Source: Calditrichia bacterium (GTDB lineage Bacteria > Calditrichota > Calditrichia > RBG-13-44-9 > J075). From it: a stretch of 64,000 nt of DNA. The stretch lies in assembly GCA_028284905.1 (NCBI GenBank), contig JANQQU010000043.1:411526-475525 (forward strand), written 5' to 3'. Made by a program: the position numbers and the translations under genes. The notes under the pieces are model-generated. The model saw only the letters and a program-made list of their open reading frames with translations. It was not told the origin of the DNA and made no database searches. Of this stretch, positions 1 to 10,500 are shown piece after piece. The first letter of the stretch is position 1. Every line of letters begins with the position of its first letter.

Positions 1-3000
1 GTGATGAATTTACGGGCCGGCACAGCTTCCGGCTTTTTGGAGGAAGATGACGTTGCCGAGGCCATCGTTTATGCGGTTCAGAACGGCTGCAAAGTAGTTA
101 ATATGAGTTTCGGCGATGTGGCACAATCTTATTTGATTCGCGATGCCATTCAATATGGCGAAGCAAATGGGGTTGTTTTCGTCTCCTCCTCCGGAAATGC
201 CGGGAATGCCACTTTAAACTATCCGGCTGCGTATGATGCCCCGATTTCCGTAGGATCGATAAACAATAGTGGACAGTTGAGTAGCTTTTCCAGCTATGGC
301 AGCAAGCTGGATCTGGTTGCGCCGGGTAGTGAAATTCTTGCCACCGAGAACGATGACACTTACGGCACTCATAACGGCACTTCATTTGCCGCTCCGCTGG
401 TAAGCGCTGCTGCCGGACTGTTGCTCTCAAATAATCCGGAAATGACGCCGGCCCAAATTAAAGGGGCTTTATTCGCCGGTTGCGAGGATCGTGGCTTGTT
501 TGGCTGGGATGTTTTTTGGGGACACGGATTGCTGAATGTTCATAAAAGCTTGCAGGTTGCTGATGGCGGATTCGCGGAAATCGCTTCCCCGGCGACCGGC
601 GATGGCACTGCTGCAGAAACAATAGCTATTACCGGAACAGCATTCAGTCCCACGATAACCGGTTATACTCTGGCTTACGGCGTTGGGGAAAGCCCGCTTT
701 CGTTGACTGAAATTGCTGCTGTGCCCGCACGACAAGTTTTGCAGGACACGCTGGCGATATGGTCTTTGAATGGACTGCCGGATACAACATATACACTTGA
801 GTTGAAAATGCTGCAAGCGGATTTAAATCCGATTGTCGATCGAACGGTGTTTACCATCGACCATACCCCTCCGCAATTGTTTGATCTGGAAATTACCGAA
901 ATGCTTGTTGGCCCGGAAAATGGCGTGCTCATTCGCTTTCGGAGTGATGATCAAACCCGGGCGACGGTAAAATACCGCTCAGCCGGCAGCGCTACATTTA
1001 GTGGTCAGAAATCGTCCCGGTATTTCGAAAAGGCCCACAATTTTTTACTGACGCAAAGTGATGCCGCTGGTCTCACCGAATTTTACCTGGAAATGGAAAA
1101 TGCTGCCGGATTAACCAGCATTTTGGACAATAACGGCAGTTATTACCAATTTGATCTCCCGGAGAACTTCCCTACCGGCAGTATCCTGAATGAAGTCGTG
1201 CAACTGCCTGTCAGCGGCTATTTGATGCCAAAGACCACGGACTTTGACAATGACCTTTTTCCTGATTTTGTTTTCTCGGAATTAATCAATAACGAACAGT
1301 TCGGCCCTGTTCAAATTGGCGATTATCAGAATAGCCAGTTCATAACAGAGCAACTAACCGGATTTGCAGCAATCCCCAGAGATGCCGGGGTGATCAATGC
1401 CGGAGAAGGGGTTTCTCTTTTAGCCGGGTTTGGCAGTAATGGTATTTTGCTTGGGGGGAATGCGCCCGGTATGCTACCGAATAGTGTGGTCTGGGACGAT
1501 ACTGTCAGTTTCTGGAGCAGTCGCTTGTATAACTATGATGCGGATCCTGAGCTGGAATTACTTGGCATTAAGCTCGGATTGTGGCGAATTTTTGATGTTA
1601 GCAGGAATGGGACTGTCTCGGAGCTGCAAACCCTGCAACCAGGGACTGCTGGGAATAACCAGTATGGTGTGCCCTGGTCTCTGGTGACGGATTTGGATAT
1701 GGACCAACAGCAAGAAATCGTCATCGAAGATTTGGATGGAGACGTTTATCTGTACGAAGCTTCTTCCTCCGGACAGTATGAACTCGTCTGGAGCGAGCGG
1801 ATGACTGGCAAAGGTGGAAATAGTTTGCTGGAAAGTGGCGATATTGATGGGGATGGTGTGCCGGAGCTAATCAGCGTTGTCCGAAATGAGCCGGCAGCTT
1901 TGCTGGAATCGAATATTAATACCCGCTATTGGCAGATGACCGTTTGGCGAAGTAATGGGGATAATTCCCTGGAAAAAGTGTGGACGCAAAACATTCATGG
2001 CATTACAGTGCAAACCGGGGTGCATAATGGCCTAAGCCTGGGTGATGTTGATGGCGATGGTTTGCAGGACATTGTCTTGACGCTTTTCCCGGATGCATAC
2101 CTCTTCCAGTATAAAAACGGGACATATCGCTTAAGCTGGTATCGCGATGCCGTGAATAGTAATACTGCCCTCGTCGCCGATTTTGACCGAAACGGCAAAG
2201 CTGATCTGATGATGAGTAGCGATGCGGGGATTACTGTGTTTGAATTTAATGGAGATGATAATCGCCCACAACCGCCATTACAATTACTTGCTGCCCCGCG
2301 GGACACTGCTAGTGTCGAATTGAATTGGGCGGCAATTGCCGGTGCCGAAAGTTACAATATCTATCGACGTACGGCAGGAGGTGAATTTGCGTTTCTGGCG
2401 AATCAAGGGGTAAATATTTATCTCGATTCGGTTGTTGTTAACAATGTTTTATACGAATATGCTGTTAGTCAGATCGATAATGCTTTTCCGGTGCCGGAAA
2501 GCCCGCTTTCAACTATTGCTGCCGCGCGGCCAAATCATCCCCCGATATTGAATGGTGTCCAAGTATTGAATGGACGGCAATTGCTTGTCGAGTTTAATGA
2601 AACGATGTCGGCGTCCGCATTTCAAAATGAGCACTATCTTTTGTTGCCGGATAGTAATAATACCGCCAGCGCTGTCCGTGGGAAAAACAGTAGTGAAGTG
2701 TTGCTTTCTTTTCCGGATCATTTCCCGGAAGGCGTAAATACTTTGCTGGTCAAAAATGTTCGGGATGCTGATAATACGCCACTCACCGGAAATATAGTGC
2801 AAGAGACGTTTATAGCTACAGCTCCTGCAGAATCGTTTTATCTCGAATCGCTGGAGATTATTGATAAATCCGAACTGAAAGTGCAGTTTAATCGGCCGCT
2901 GGATCCGGTCTCTGCAGAAAAGGTTGAAAATTATCTATTGTCTCCGGATGGAGAGGTGCTCTCGGCAAGATTATTGACGGATACACCTAACACGGTGTTG

Positions 3001-3411
3001 CTGACGCTGGACAGTAATAATCGAATCGGCAGTTTGGGCGTTGCTTATTATCTGACAGTTAAAAACCTGAATGATGTTAATGGCATACTAATGGATAATG
3101 CTGCGGGAAATCGCTTGCGGATTATCCAACAGGTGAATGACCTGGACGAAGTCGTCGTCTATCCAAATCCTTATCGCTTGAATACTGTTAATCAGCCCTT
3201 AATGTTCGGAAATTTACCGGCCGGCAGTGAAATTTATATTTATAGCAGCAATGGAACGTTCTTACGTAAGCTAAATGAAAACAATGGCGCTGGCGGTATC
3301 TCCTGGGATGTTAAAAGCGAACAGGGAGACATTGTGAGCAGTGGTGTTTATCTATATATTATCCGGTACGAGAATTCGGAGCACAAAGGGAAAGTACTGA
3401 TTCTTCGCTGA
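1..3411 (+). CDS. Secreted subtilisin-like (S8) protease, C-terminal part, with VCBS repeats and sorting domain
   Basis: The reading frame is already open at the first base, so the signal peptide and the catalytic Asp and His lie outside the window. Residues 1-185 match the end of an S8 peptidase domain: oxyanion-hole Asn66 in SSSGNAGN and catalytic Ser128 in NGTSFAAP. Next come a beta-sandwich stretch, DxDxDG-type VCBS/FG-GAP repeats (about 400-760, for example GDIDGDGVPEL and GDVDGDGLQDI), a fibronectin type III domain (about 765-850) and two bacterial Ig-like domains with an NGRQLLVEFNE pattern (about 855-1040). The last 85 residues, from VVVYPNPY to GKVLILR, resemble type IX (Por) C-terminal sorting domains. 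I infer an exported, cell-surface or released protease. The apparent GTG/ATG at base 1 is internal, because MNLRAG corresponds to the mid-domain strand of subtilases. Confidence 0.88.
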   Translation: MMNLRAGTASGFLEEDDVAEAIVYAVQNGCKVVNMSFGDVAQSYLIRDAIQYGEANGVVFVSSSGNAGNATLNYPAAYDAPISVGSINNSGQLSSFSSYGSKLDLVAPGSEILATENDDTYGTHNGTSFAAPLVSAAAGLLLSNNPEMTPAQIKGALFAGCEDRGLFGWDVFWGHGLLNVHKSLQVADGGFAEIASPATGDGTAAETIAITGTAFSPTITGYTLAYGVGESPLSLTEIAAVPARQVLQDTLAIWSLNGLPDTTYTLELKMLQADLNPIVDRTVFTIDHTPPQLFDLEITEMLVGPENGVLIRFRSDDQTRATVKYRSAGSATFSGQKSSRYFEKAHNFLLTQSDAAGLTEFYLEMENAAGLTSILDNNGSYYQFDLPENFPTGSILNEVVQLPVSGYLMPKTTDFDNDLFPDFVFSELINNEQFGPVQIGDYQNSQFITEQLTGFAAIPRDAGVINAGEGVSLLAGFGSNGILLGGNAPGMLPNSVVWDDTVSFWSSRLYNYDADPELELLGIKLGLWRIFDVSRNGTVSELQTLQPGTAGNNQYGVPWSLVTDLDMDQQQEIVIEDLDGDVYLYEASSSGQYELVWSERMTGKGGNSLLESGDIDGDGVPELISVVRNEPAALLESNINTRYWQMTVWRSNGDNSLEKVWTQNIHGITVQTGVHNGLSLGDVDGDGLQDIVLTLFPDAYLFQYKNGTYRLSWYRDAVNSNTALVADFDRNGKADLMMSSDAGITVFEFNGDDNRPQPPLQLLAAPRDTASVELNWAAIAGAESYNIYRRTAGGEFAFLANQGVNIYLDSVVVNNVLYEYAVSQIDNAFPVPESPLSTIAAARPNHPPILNGVQVLNGRQLLVEFNETMSASAFQNEHYLLLPDSNNTASAVRGKNSSEVLLSFPDHFPEGVNTLLVKNVRDADNTPLTGNIVQETFIATAPAESFYLESLEIIDKSELKVQFNRPLDPVSAEKVENYLLSPDGEVLSARLLTDTPNTVLLTLDSNNRIGSLGVAYYLTVKNLNDVNGILMDNAAGNRLRIIQQVNDLDEVVVYPNPYRLNTVNQPLMFGNLPAGSEIYIYSSNGTFLRKLNENNGAGGISWDVKSEQGDIVSSGVYLYIIRYENSEHKGKVLILR

Positions 3412-3882
3412 GAGGCTTCCCGTAGTTTATTGAATCTAATTATTTGTTTGAAAAAATGTGACTTATCGCTTCAACCCACCTTTAAAATTTATTAAGTAAA
3501 TGAATATAGAAATTTTTGTGGCGCTCTCAATAGTCCCTGTTGATAGACGGTTTTTGAGGCGCTTCTTATATTCGATATTTGATATTATACCATTTCTTAG
3601 CTTCAATCCATTTATTTGATCCTATTTTAATGAGTTGCAGTTCATGGCTATTCGCCTGTGAATACAAGGCGAGTACGGCATGCAAGGTTGTTGTCCGGAG
3701 CTCTATTTCGGCCACTGCTTTAAGTGACTAGTTATTGACGGCTTACTGCTATCCCTATTATCTGCATGCCATAGAAAATGGTATATCACAAAATGTCAGT
3801 GTCTCCTGATTGCAGGTGCAATTTGGTGCCGGAAGTATTATTTCAGAAAAGTATAGAATTCTTGAGGAAGGAAATTTAGGGT
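3412..3882. other. Intergenic region with no gene seen
   Basis: This 471-base AT-rich stretch lies between two + strand surface-protein genes. I see no plausible coding sequence, strong hairpin or RNA gene in it. It presumably carries the end of the protease transcript and the promoter of the next gene. The only clear signal is the Shine-Dalgarno-like GAGGAAGGA at about 3864-3872, which fixes the next start. Confidence 0.6.
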
Positions 3883-6800
3883 ATGCGTAAGATGAATCAT
3901 CTGTATATTGTGCTCTGGGCTTTTTTGTTGGTGTTAACGATAACAATGACTGAGGTATTTGCTCAAGTAACCCATGAAGAGACAGAAGCCGGCGTTTCAT
4001 CAGGCGTCGGTAGTATAAGTACTACGTCTACACTGGTCAGCGCCGCAGATCACCTGTATCTGGCAGCAGTAACGACGCGTTCAAATGTTTCAGTCACCTC
4101 AGTCACCGGGTTGGGATTAACCTGGACGTTGATAAAAGCGCAGTGTGCCGCCCGGAGCCAGACAGGCATTGAAGTTTGGGCAGCAATCGGTACACCGACT
4201 GGCGATGATGTTGTTTCAGCGGTTTTTAGCGGTACACCGACAAATGCAGTAATAACCGTGTCTCGCTTCTCCGGTATAAACACCGCAGATACCTTGGGCA
4301 TGGCGCTTGCTGTAAACACTCTTGGCACTGATGGCGCCTGTAGTGGCGGCACCGATGGGAACAGTTACAGCTTTTCCCTAACGCCTGAAAGTAGCGATGG
4401 ATTGATTTATGTTGCAGCTGCCCTGCGAAACCGTACCCATACACCAGGCGCCTCCTACACAGAGCTGGCAGAAAATTCCACCGGTAGCGGAGGAAATATT
4501 GTCGGCGCAGCAATAAATTCTCGCACGCTAAGCAGCGGTGGTGCCATTACTGTCGACGGTACATTCTCCGGCACTGTCGACTGGGCAGTAGTTGCATTAG
4601 AGATTAAAACTGGCGCTGCCGGCCCCACAGATATATTCCTCTCAAACGATACCATTCCGGAAAACAGTGCTGACGATAGCGTTGTCGGAACTTTAACCAC
4701 AGAACATGCCGATCCGGGAGCAACTTTTACTTATTCACTGAACAATGATGCCGGCGGGCGGTTTAAGATCGTTAGCGATGAGCTTCAGGTTGCTGATAGC
4801 ACTCTCCTGGATTTTGAAACAACGAAAAGTCATGTTGTCAATATCCGTTCTACCGATAATCTCAGTGCATTTACGGACAAGGCGATTACTGTTTACCTAA
4901 GCAATGTTTTTGATGAAACACCCACCGATATCGCCCTTTCCGACACTACTGTTAGCGAAACTGCTAGCAATGGGGCGGTTGTAGGTACATTTTCTACAAC
5001 CGATAGCGATTCCGGTGATACTTTTACTTACACACTGATCAATAATGCCGGCGGTCGCTTCCAAATTTCCGGCAACGAATTGCAGGTCGCAAATAGCAGC
5101 TTGCTCGATTATGATACAGATTCTACGCACTCAATCACTGTTCGCTCTACCGATAATGGTGGTTTATATCTGGAAAAGCCATTTACCATCCTATTACTGG
5201 ATAGTGCTGCCTCTGCCGCTTCATTTGAGATTCGGGAGTTTATGGCGAAAAACGCTGCTTCCCTGAAGGATGAAGATAGCACCTATCAGGATTGGATTGA
5301 GATCTATAATTCCGGTGCATCGAGTGCAAATATCGGAGGATGGTATATCAGCGATTCTACCGGTTGGTTAACCCGCTGGCAATTCCCGAGTACCGTTATA
5401 CCGTCTGGTGGCCGTCTGGTGGTTTTTGCTTCCGGAAAAGATCGCACCGGAAGTGAACTTCATACCAATTTTAGTCTTAAACGGGAGGGAGAATACCTCG
5501 CGCTGACAGCGCCAGACGGTGTGTCGATTGCCAGTGTGTTTTCCCCGACCTTTCCTTTACAAACAGATGATGTTTCTTTCGGTGTATCAAGTGGCGATAC
5601 AATGTATTTTTCTCCTGCCACCCCGGGTTCGGTAAATGTGGCGGGCAGTTTTGATGTGCTTCTCTCGGACAGCACAGTTGAGGAAAACAGTGCAAATGAC
5701 ACTTATATCGGGACACTGATTCCTCTACATCACGACATCAATGATATTTCCGGCTATAGTTTGCTGGACGATGCCGGCGGCCGCTTTAAAGTTGTCGGCA
5801 GCGAAATCCAGGTCGCGGATAGTAGCTTGCTGGATTATGAGGCAAATACCAGTCACACAATTGAAGTCCGCACAACGTATGGCGGTGGTACGCTGGACAA
5901 AACATTTACCATAAATGTCCTGAATCTTTCCGAGCAGCCCACCGGCGTAATAATCACCGAATTTGTAGCCAACAATACCACCGGTTTGCTGGACGATGAT
6001 GGTGAGTATTCTGATTGGATCGAAATTCTAAATAATAGTGGACAAACGGTGAATCTAACCGGGTGGTTTCTCACGGATGATTCCGATTCGCTTCACAAGT
6101 GGGCGATGCCATCCCGATTTATTTCCGATGGGGAATATTTGATCGTTTATGCGTCCGGAAAAGATCGAACAGTGCCACAGCTGCATACAAATTTCAAGTT
6201 GGGATCTGGCGGGGAATACCTGGCATTGATTCAACCGGATACAAATACCATTGCATCGGAATTCGACCCGGAATACCCTGATCAAATGTCGGATGTTTCT
6301 TACGGTCTTTTCAATGGCGCTTATATGTATCTAAACTCACCGACGCCAGGCGCGGCGAATACCAGCGGTAGCTTCGACCTGGCGATTTCCAATGATGAAA
6401 TAACTGAAAATAGCCCTGATAGCACTACTGTTGGTAAACTTTTCCCCTTACATCATGATGCGAGTGATGCCTTTACGTATACCCTGTTGGACGACGCCGG
6501 CGGTCGCTTTCATGTGGTTGGGAATAAGATAGAAGTGGCGGATAGCAGCTTACTGGACTATGAAACTAATACCAGCCATACCATTGAAGTGCGTGTATCG
6601 TATAATGGCGGCAGCACTTTCGATAAAACCTTCACCATCAATGTCCTGAATTTGTCCGAGTTGCCGGATGGGGTCATCATCAACGAATTTCTTGCCAGCA
6701 ATGACGCTGTCCTGGCAGATCTGGATGGGGAATACGAAGACTGGATTGAAATCTATAATGGCAGTGGTCAAAATCTGAACCTGGGAGGATGGTTCCTTAG

Positions 6801-9800
6801 TGACGATCCGGATACTTTGTATAAATGGACACTGCCATCCGTTACAGTGAATGATGGAGATTACCTGATCGTTTTTGCCTCCGGGAAAAATCTGACTGGC
6901 TCGGAACTTCACACAAATTTTAAATTAAGTTCCGGTGGCGAGTATCTCGCATTGACCCAGCCGGATACCATAACGATGGCGAGCATCTTCTCGCCGGAAT
7001 TCCCGGTGCAATTAACGGACATCAGTTATGGGAAAATGGCCGGTGGGTATGGCTACTTTAGCACACCAACACCAGACGCTGTGAATACGATCGCATCTGT
7101 AGATATTGCCCTGACGGAAAGCTCCGTAATTGAAGGCGCAGCTACAGGCACCCTGATCGGAAATTTTATTACCATGAATACGCCGGACAGCGGTTTTACT
7201 TATACATTGTTAGATGATGCCGGCGGGCGTTTTCAATTGTCCGGCAGTGAATTGCAGGTAAACAATGGATCTTTGCTGGACTACAGCGTCAACACTTCTC
7301 ATACTATCTCTATTCGCTCTCAGTATGGCGTTGGGCAAATGGTGGATAAGAACCTTAGTATTACGGTAATGCAATATTACCCGGATTCTCTGGAAATCAG
7401 TGAGTTTATGGCAAGTAATGATGCCACGATACAGGATGAAGATGGCGATTATTCCGACTGGGTGGAAATCCATAATACCGGCAGTGTCTCCGTAGATCTT
7501 GATGGCTATTATTTGACGGATAGCGACGGAAACCTGACCAAATGGGAATTCCCTACAGTAACCCTTCAAGCAGATAGCTACCTGGTTGTTTTTGCCTCGA
7601 GTAAAGACAGAACCGGTTCGGAATTGCATACCAGCTACAAGCTCAGTGCCGGAGGTGAATATCTCGGTCTGGTATTACCGGATGGCGTGACGGTTATCTC
7701 GGAATATTCTCCGCAATATCCGGCACAATCCGCAGATATCTCTTATGGATTGTTTAACGGTGCAGAGCAATACTTTAATACGCCCACACCGGGATCGGTA
7801 AATACCGATGGCACATTGCCGGTGGCTGCGCTGAATTTCAGTAGCAAGAGGGGCTTTTATAGCAGCAATTTTAATCTTGCTATTACGACATCCACACCCA
7901 GTGTAAATATTCGTTATACCCTGGATGGGAGCACCCCAACCGAAACTCATGGTACATTGTACACCGGCGTCATCCCGATTACAACAACAACCGTAGTTCG
8001 GGCGATCGGATATTTGGCTGGTTATGAATCGACTGCAGTCGAGACCCATACCTATCTTTATCTGAATGACGTATTGACCCAGCCAGATTCTATAAGCGGT
8101 TATCCGATCATAGATTACAGCTTAGGTGGCGGAGATATGGTGCCGCATGACCATGAAATGGATCCGGTAATTACCGGCGATCCCGCTTATAGCAGCAGCC
8201 TCATCAAGGGATTAGAAGATATCCCTTCGATGCTTATCTCGGTAGATCCGGACAGTATATATGGTGTTGATGGATTTTATGATGGCGATGATGTGATAAG
8301 AAGAATGTCCGTGGAACTTTTATATAAAAACGATCCCAGCAAGAACGATCAGGCAGATGGTGGTGTTCAGTCTCACAGTCATCTTCGATTGAAACGTTCT
8401 CTGCGACTCGATTTTAGCAGCGACTACGGCCCGTCAAAATGGAAGACAACGCTTTTCGAAGATGCGCCCTTGAATGGCGAAACTGCTGCGGATGAAATTA
8501 AGCATATCATTCTACGCGGAGGTAATAACCGTGCCTGGACGCGTAAATGGAATCCGGACAACTCGGCTTTCACTGAAGACCAATGGTTCCGGGATAGTCA
8601 AATAGCGATGTCCGGATTTGGTTCACGAGGGAACTTCGTCCACCTGTATATTAACGGCATTTATTTTGGATTGTATAATCCGGTCGAACGCCTAGATGAT
8701 CACTTTAGTGCGACTTACTTTGGCGGTGAAGATGAAGATTGGTACGCGGTTAGTCACAGTGGATCAAAAGCCGGTGGTGATGATACTCGCTACGATTATC
8801 TCACCGACGATTTGGTCGATCTCGATATGTCCAACTCAACGAATTATGATCAGTTAAAAGCATATCTCGATGTTACCAGCTACAGCGATTACATAATGCT
8901 TGCCTGGTATGGGGCCATTACCGACTGGCCGGACAATAACTGGTGGGGCGGAAATCGCAATACGCCCGTATCACCCTTCCGTTATTATTTATGGGATGGA
9001 GAATGGTCCTGGGATGTAACCAAGGATTTTGATGACGTCAACGGTGGGTGGGTGCACCCGGAATTTACCGAAACGGAATCTAATGATCCCATTGCAGAAA
9101 TTTGGATTGCCGCTCGCGATAATCCGGATTTTATGATGCTTTTCGCGGATCGGGTTTATAAGCATTGTTTTAATAATGGTGCATTAACCGATAGTAATTC
9201 CATTGCCCGCTGGGATGTCCTAAATGATTATATTGCAGATGCAGTGATTTTGGAGTCCGCCAAGTGGGGCGATAGCCAGGAATCACTGGGTGAACCCTTG
9301 AGAACCCGTGATGAAGACTGGCAGGATGAAGTAGATGCCATTCGTGATATCATGGATGGAAACGTCGCCAGATTTATCACTGCACTTCGGGCTGAAGGTT
9401 ATTACCCAAGCCTTGATCCCGCAACTTATAGCCAAAGAGGCGGCAGTGTAACCTATGGCTATAGCTTAACCCTGAGCAACCCCAATGCAACCGGCACGAT
9501 TTATTACACACTGGATGGTAGTGATCCCCGGGCGGATGGTGGCGGCATTAGTGGCTCTGCTCTAACTTATAGCGGCGGATTTATGCTAACCAGTGATGTG
9601 ACAGTGCGAGTGCGGGTGAAGGATGGTGCCGTCTGGAGCGCGATCGACGAGGCGAGCTTTACAGTCGATGGTTCGGCTGTCGTCGTTAATTTGAAAGTGA
9701 TGCTGGAGGGACCGGCGCAAGCTGATTCCATGAAAACAAACATAAACAGCAGTTTGCCGTTGAGCCAGCCATTCAATCAAAGCCCCTGGAATTATAGTGG

Positions 9801-10392
9801 TACGGAAACGGTTAGTTCCATGCCGTCAGATATCGTCGATTGGGTGTTAATTCAATTAAGAACGGCAACTGACAGTCCGGCAGTTGCTACCCGGGCAGCA
9901 TTATTGAAAAGCAACGGCACGGTTGTCGATAAGGACGGCAGCAGTCTGCCTGGTTTTTCCGGTGTCTCATCCGGAACGTATTATGTCGTCGTTTATCATA
10001 GAAACCACCTGGGCGTTATGAGCAGCAGTGCTGCGGAAGTCAACGGATCTCCAACGCTTTACGATTTTAGCGCGGCGATGGGAAACTCCTATGGTACTGA
10101 TCCGGTTAAGAGCATCGGTGGCGGTAAATTTGCGTTGTTCTCCGGAGACTGTAACAGCGATGGCGGTGTCGATGCATTGGACAAAAATCAGGTTTGGCGC
10201 CCGGAAAACGGCACTGCCTGGTCGTATAGTAAACTGTCAGATTTAAACCTGGATGGTGGCATTGATGCGCTGGATTTAAACCTCTTTTGGAGAGCAAGTA
10301 ATGGTAAGGCGTCTCAAATTCCGCCGGAAGCTGCTCCGGCAACGCCAACGACCAAGATAAAAATTAAGCAAAAGAAAACGGTGAGTGACTAG
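3883..10392 (+). CDS. Giant exported protein: cadherin-like and lamin-tail repeats, CotH domain, dockerin-like C-terminus
   Basis: This is a 2169-residue secreted protein. A signal peptide covers residues 1-28 (ends EVFAQ). Residues 29-245 form a module also found inside the 3251-residue protein downstream. Five cadherin-like repeats (each with an AGGRF..(S/N)..(L/I)(Q/E)V core) alternate with four lamin-tail domains (each with a DW(I/V)EI motif) between about 249 and 1310. A chitobiase-type domain (YTLDGSTPTE) precedes a CotH domain at about 1440-1830, with the key NGIYFGLYNPVERL near residue 1590. CotH proteins are atypical protein kinases of spore coats and surfaces. A second chitobiase-type domain follows (YTLDGSDPR), then a 215-residue cassette ending in two dockerin-like Ca-binding loops (DGGVDALDKN and DGGIDALDLN) and a basic tail. 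There is no type IX sorting domain, so attachment is unclear. GAGGAAGGA supports the ATG at 3883. A surface adhesin or matrix role is inference. Confidence 0.88.
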   Translation: MRKMNHLYIVLWAFLLVLTITMTEVFAQVTHEETEAGVSSGVGSISTTSTLVSAADHLYLAAVTTRSNVSVTSVTGLGLTWTLIKAQCAARSQTGIEVWAAIGTPTGDDVVSAVFSGTPTNAVITVSRFSGINTADTLGMALAVNTLGTDGACSGGTDGNSYSFSLTPESSDGLIYVAAALRNRTHTPGASYTELAENSTGSGGNIVGAAINSRTLSSGGAITVDGTFSGTVDWAVVALEIKTGAAGPTDIFLSNDTIPENSADDSVVGTLTTEHADPGATFTYSLNNDAGGRFKIVSDELQVADSTLLDFETTKSHVVNIRSTDNLSAFTDKAITVYLSNVFDETPTDIALSDTTVSETASNGAVVGTFSTTDSDSGDTFTYTLINNAGGRFQISGNELQVANSSLLDYDTDSTHSITVRSTDNGGLYLEKPFTILLLDSAASAASFEIREFMAKNAASLKDEDSTYQDWIEIYNSGASSANIGGWYISDSTGWLTRWQFPSTVIPSGGRLVVFASGKDRTGSELHTNFSLKREGEYLALTAPDGVSIASVFSPTFPLQTDDVSFGVSSGDTMYFSPATPGSVNVAGSFDVLLSDSTVEENSANDTYIGTLIPLHHDINDISGYSLLDDAGGRFKVVGSEIQVADSSLLDYEANTSHTIEVRTTYGGGTLDKTFTINVLNLSEQPTGVIITEFVANNTTGLLDDDGEYSDWIEILNNSGQTVNLTGWFLTDDSDSLHKWAMPSRFISDGEYLIVYASGKDRTVPQLHTNFKLGSGGEYLALIQPDTNTIASEFDPEYPDQMSDVSYGLFNGAYMYLNSPTPGAANTSGSFDLAISNDEITENSPDSTTVGKLFPLHHDASDAFTYTLLDDAGGRFHVVGNKIEVADSSLLDYETNTSHTIEVRVSYNGGSTFDKTFTINVLNLSELPDGVIINEFLASNDAVLADLDGEYEDWIEIYNGSGQNLNLGGWFLSDDPDTLYKWTLPSVTVNDGDYLIVFASGKNLTGSELHTNFKLSSGGEYLALTQPDTITMASIFSPEFPVQLTDISYGKMAGGYGYFSTPTPDAVNTIASVDIALTESSVIEGAATGTLIGNFITMNTPDSGFTYTLLDDAGGRFQLSGSELQVNNGSLLDYSVNTSHTISIRSQYGVGQMVDKNLSITVMQYYPDSLEISEFMASNDATIQDEDGDYSDWVEIHNTGSVSVDLDGYYLTDSDGNLTKWEFPTVTLQADSYLVVFASSKDRTGSELHTSYKLSAGGEYLGLVLPDGVTVISEYSPQYPAQSADISYGLFNGAEQYFNTPTPGSVNTDGTLPVAALNFSSKRGFYSSNFNLAITTSTPSVNIRYTLDGSTPTETHGTLYTGVIPITTTTVVRAIGYLAGYESTAVETHTYLYLNDVLTQPDSISGYPIIDYSLGGGDMVPHDHEMDPVITGDPAYSSSLIKGLEDIPSMLISVDPDSIYGVDGFYDGDDVIRRMSVELLYKNDPSKNDQADGGVQSHSHLRLKRSLRLDFSSDYGPSKWKTTLFEDAPLNGETAADEIKHIILRGGNNRAWTRKWNPDNSAFTEDQWFRDSQIAMSGFGSRGNFVHLYINGIYFGLYNPVERLDDHFSATYFGGEDEDWYAVSHSGSKAGGDDTRYDYLTDDLVDLDMSNSTNYDQLKAYLDVTSYSDYIMLAWYGAITDWPDNNWWGGNRNTPVSPFRYYLWDGEWSWDVTKDFDDVNGGWVHPEFTETESNDPIAEIWIAARDNPDFMMLFADRVYKHCFNNGALTDSNSIARWDVLNDYIADAVILESAKWGDSQESLGEPLRTRDEDWQDEVDAIRDIMDGNVARFITALRAEGYYPSLDPATYSQRGGSVTYGYSLTLSNPNATGTIYYTLDGSDPRADGGGISGSALTYSGGFMLTSDVTVRVRVKDGAVWSAIDEASFTVDGSAVVVNLKVMLEGPAQADSMKTNINSSLPLSQPFNQSPWNYSGTETVSSMPSDIVDWVLIQLRTATDSPAVATRAALLKSNGTVVDKDGSSLPGFSGVSSGTYYVVVYHRNHLGVMSSSAAEVNGSPTLYDFSAAMGNSYGTDPVKSIGGGKFALFSGDCNSDGGVDALDKNQVWRPENGTAWSYSKLSDLNLDGGIDALDLNLFWRASNGKASQIPPEAAPATPTTKIKIKQKKTVSD

Positions 10393-10411
10393 CGCTAACT
10401 GTAGAATTATA

Positions 10412-10458
10412 AAAAGAGAAAAGCGGAACCCTTTCTGGAGTATCCGCTTTTCTCTTTT
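10412..10458. terminator. Bidirectional hairpin terminator
   Basis: A perfect 16-bp stem (10412-10427 with 10443-10458) encloses a 15-nt loop. It is A-rich on the left and T-rich on the right, so each strand would end its hairpin in a T tract. It lies between the stop of the + strand gene at 10392 and the stop of the - strand gene at 10501, where both transcripts need to end. Confidence 0.85.
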
Positions 10459-10500
10459 ATAGAGCAATACGTTTGAAAATCATACCTGATTTTGCTTTTA

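Noticed and set aside
7210..8049. Long antisense open frames inside the giant CotH-containing gene
   Set aside because: They run opposite a clear repeat-coding frame, lack domains and arise from repetitive codon composition.
10140..10330. Cellulosome-type dockerin with a cohesin partner
   Set aside because: The Ca-loop pairs resemble dockerins, but no cohesin or scaffoldin is present and the surrounding cassette differs from cellulosomal proteins.
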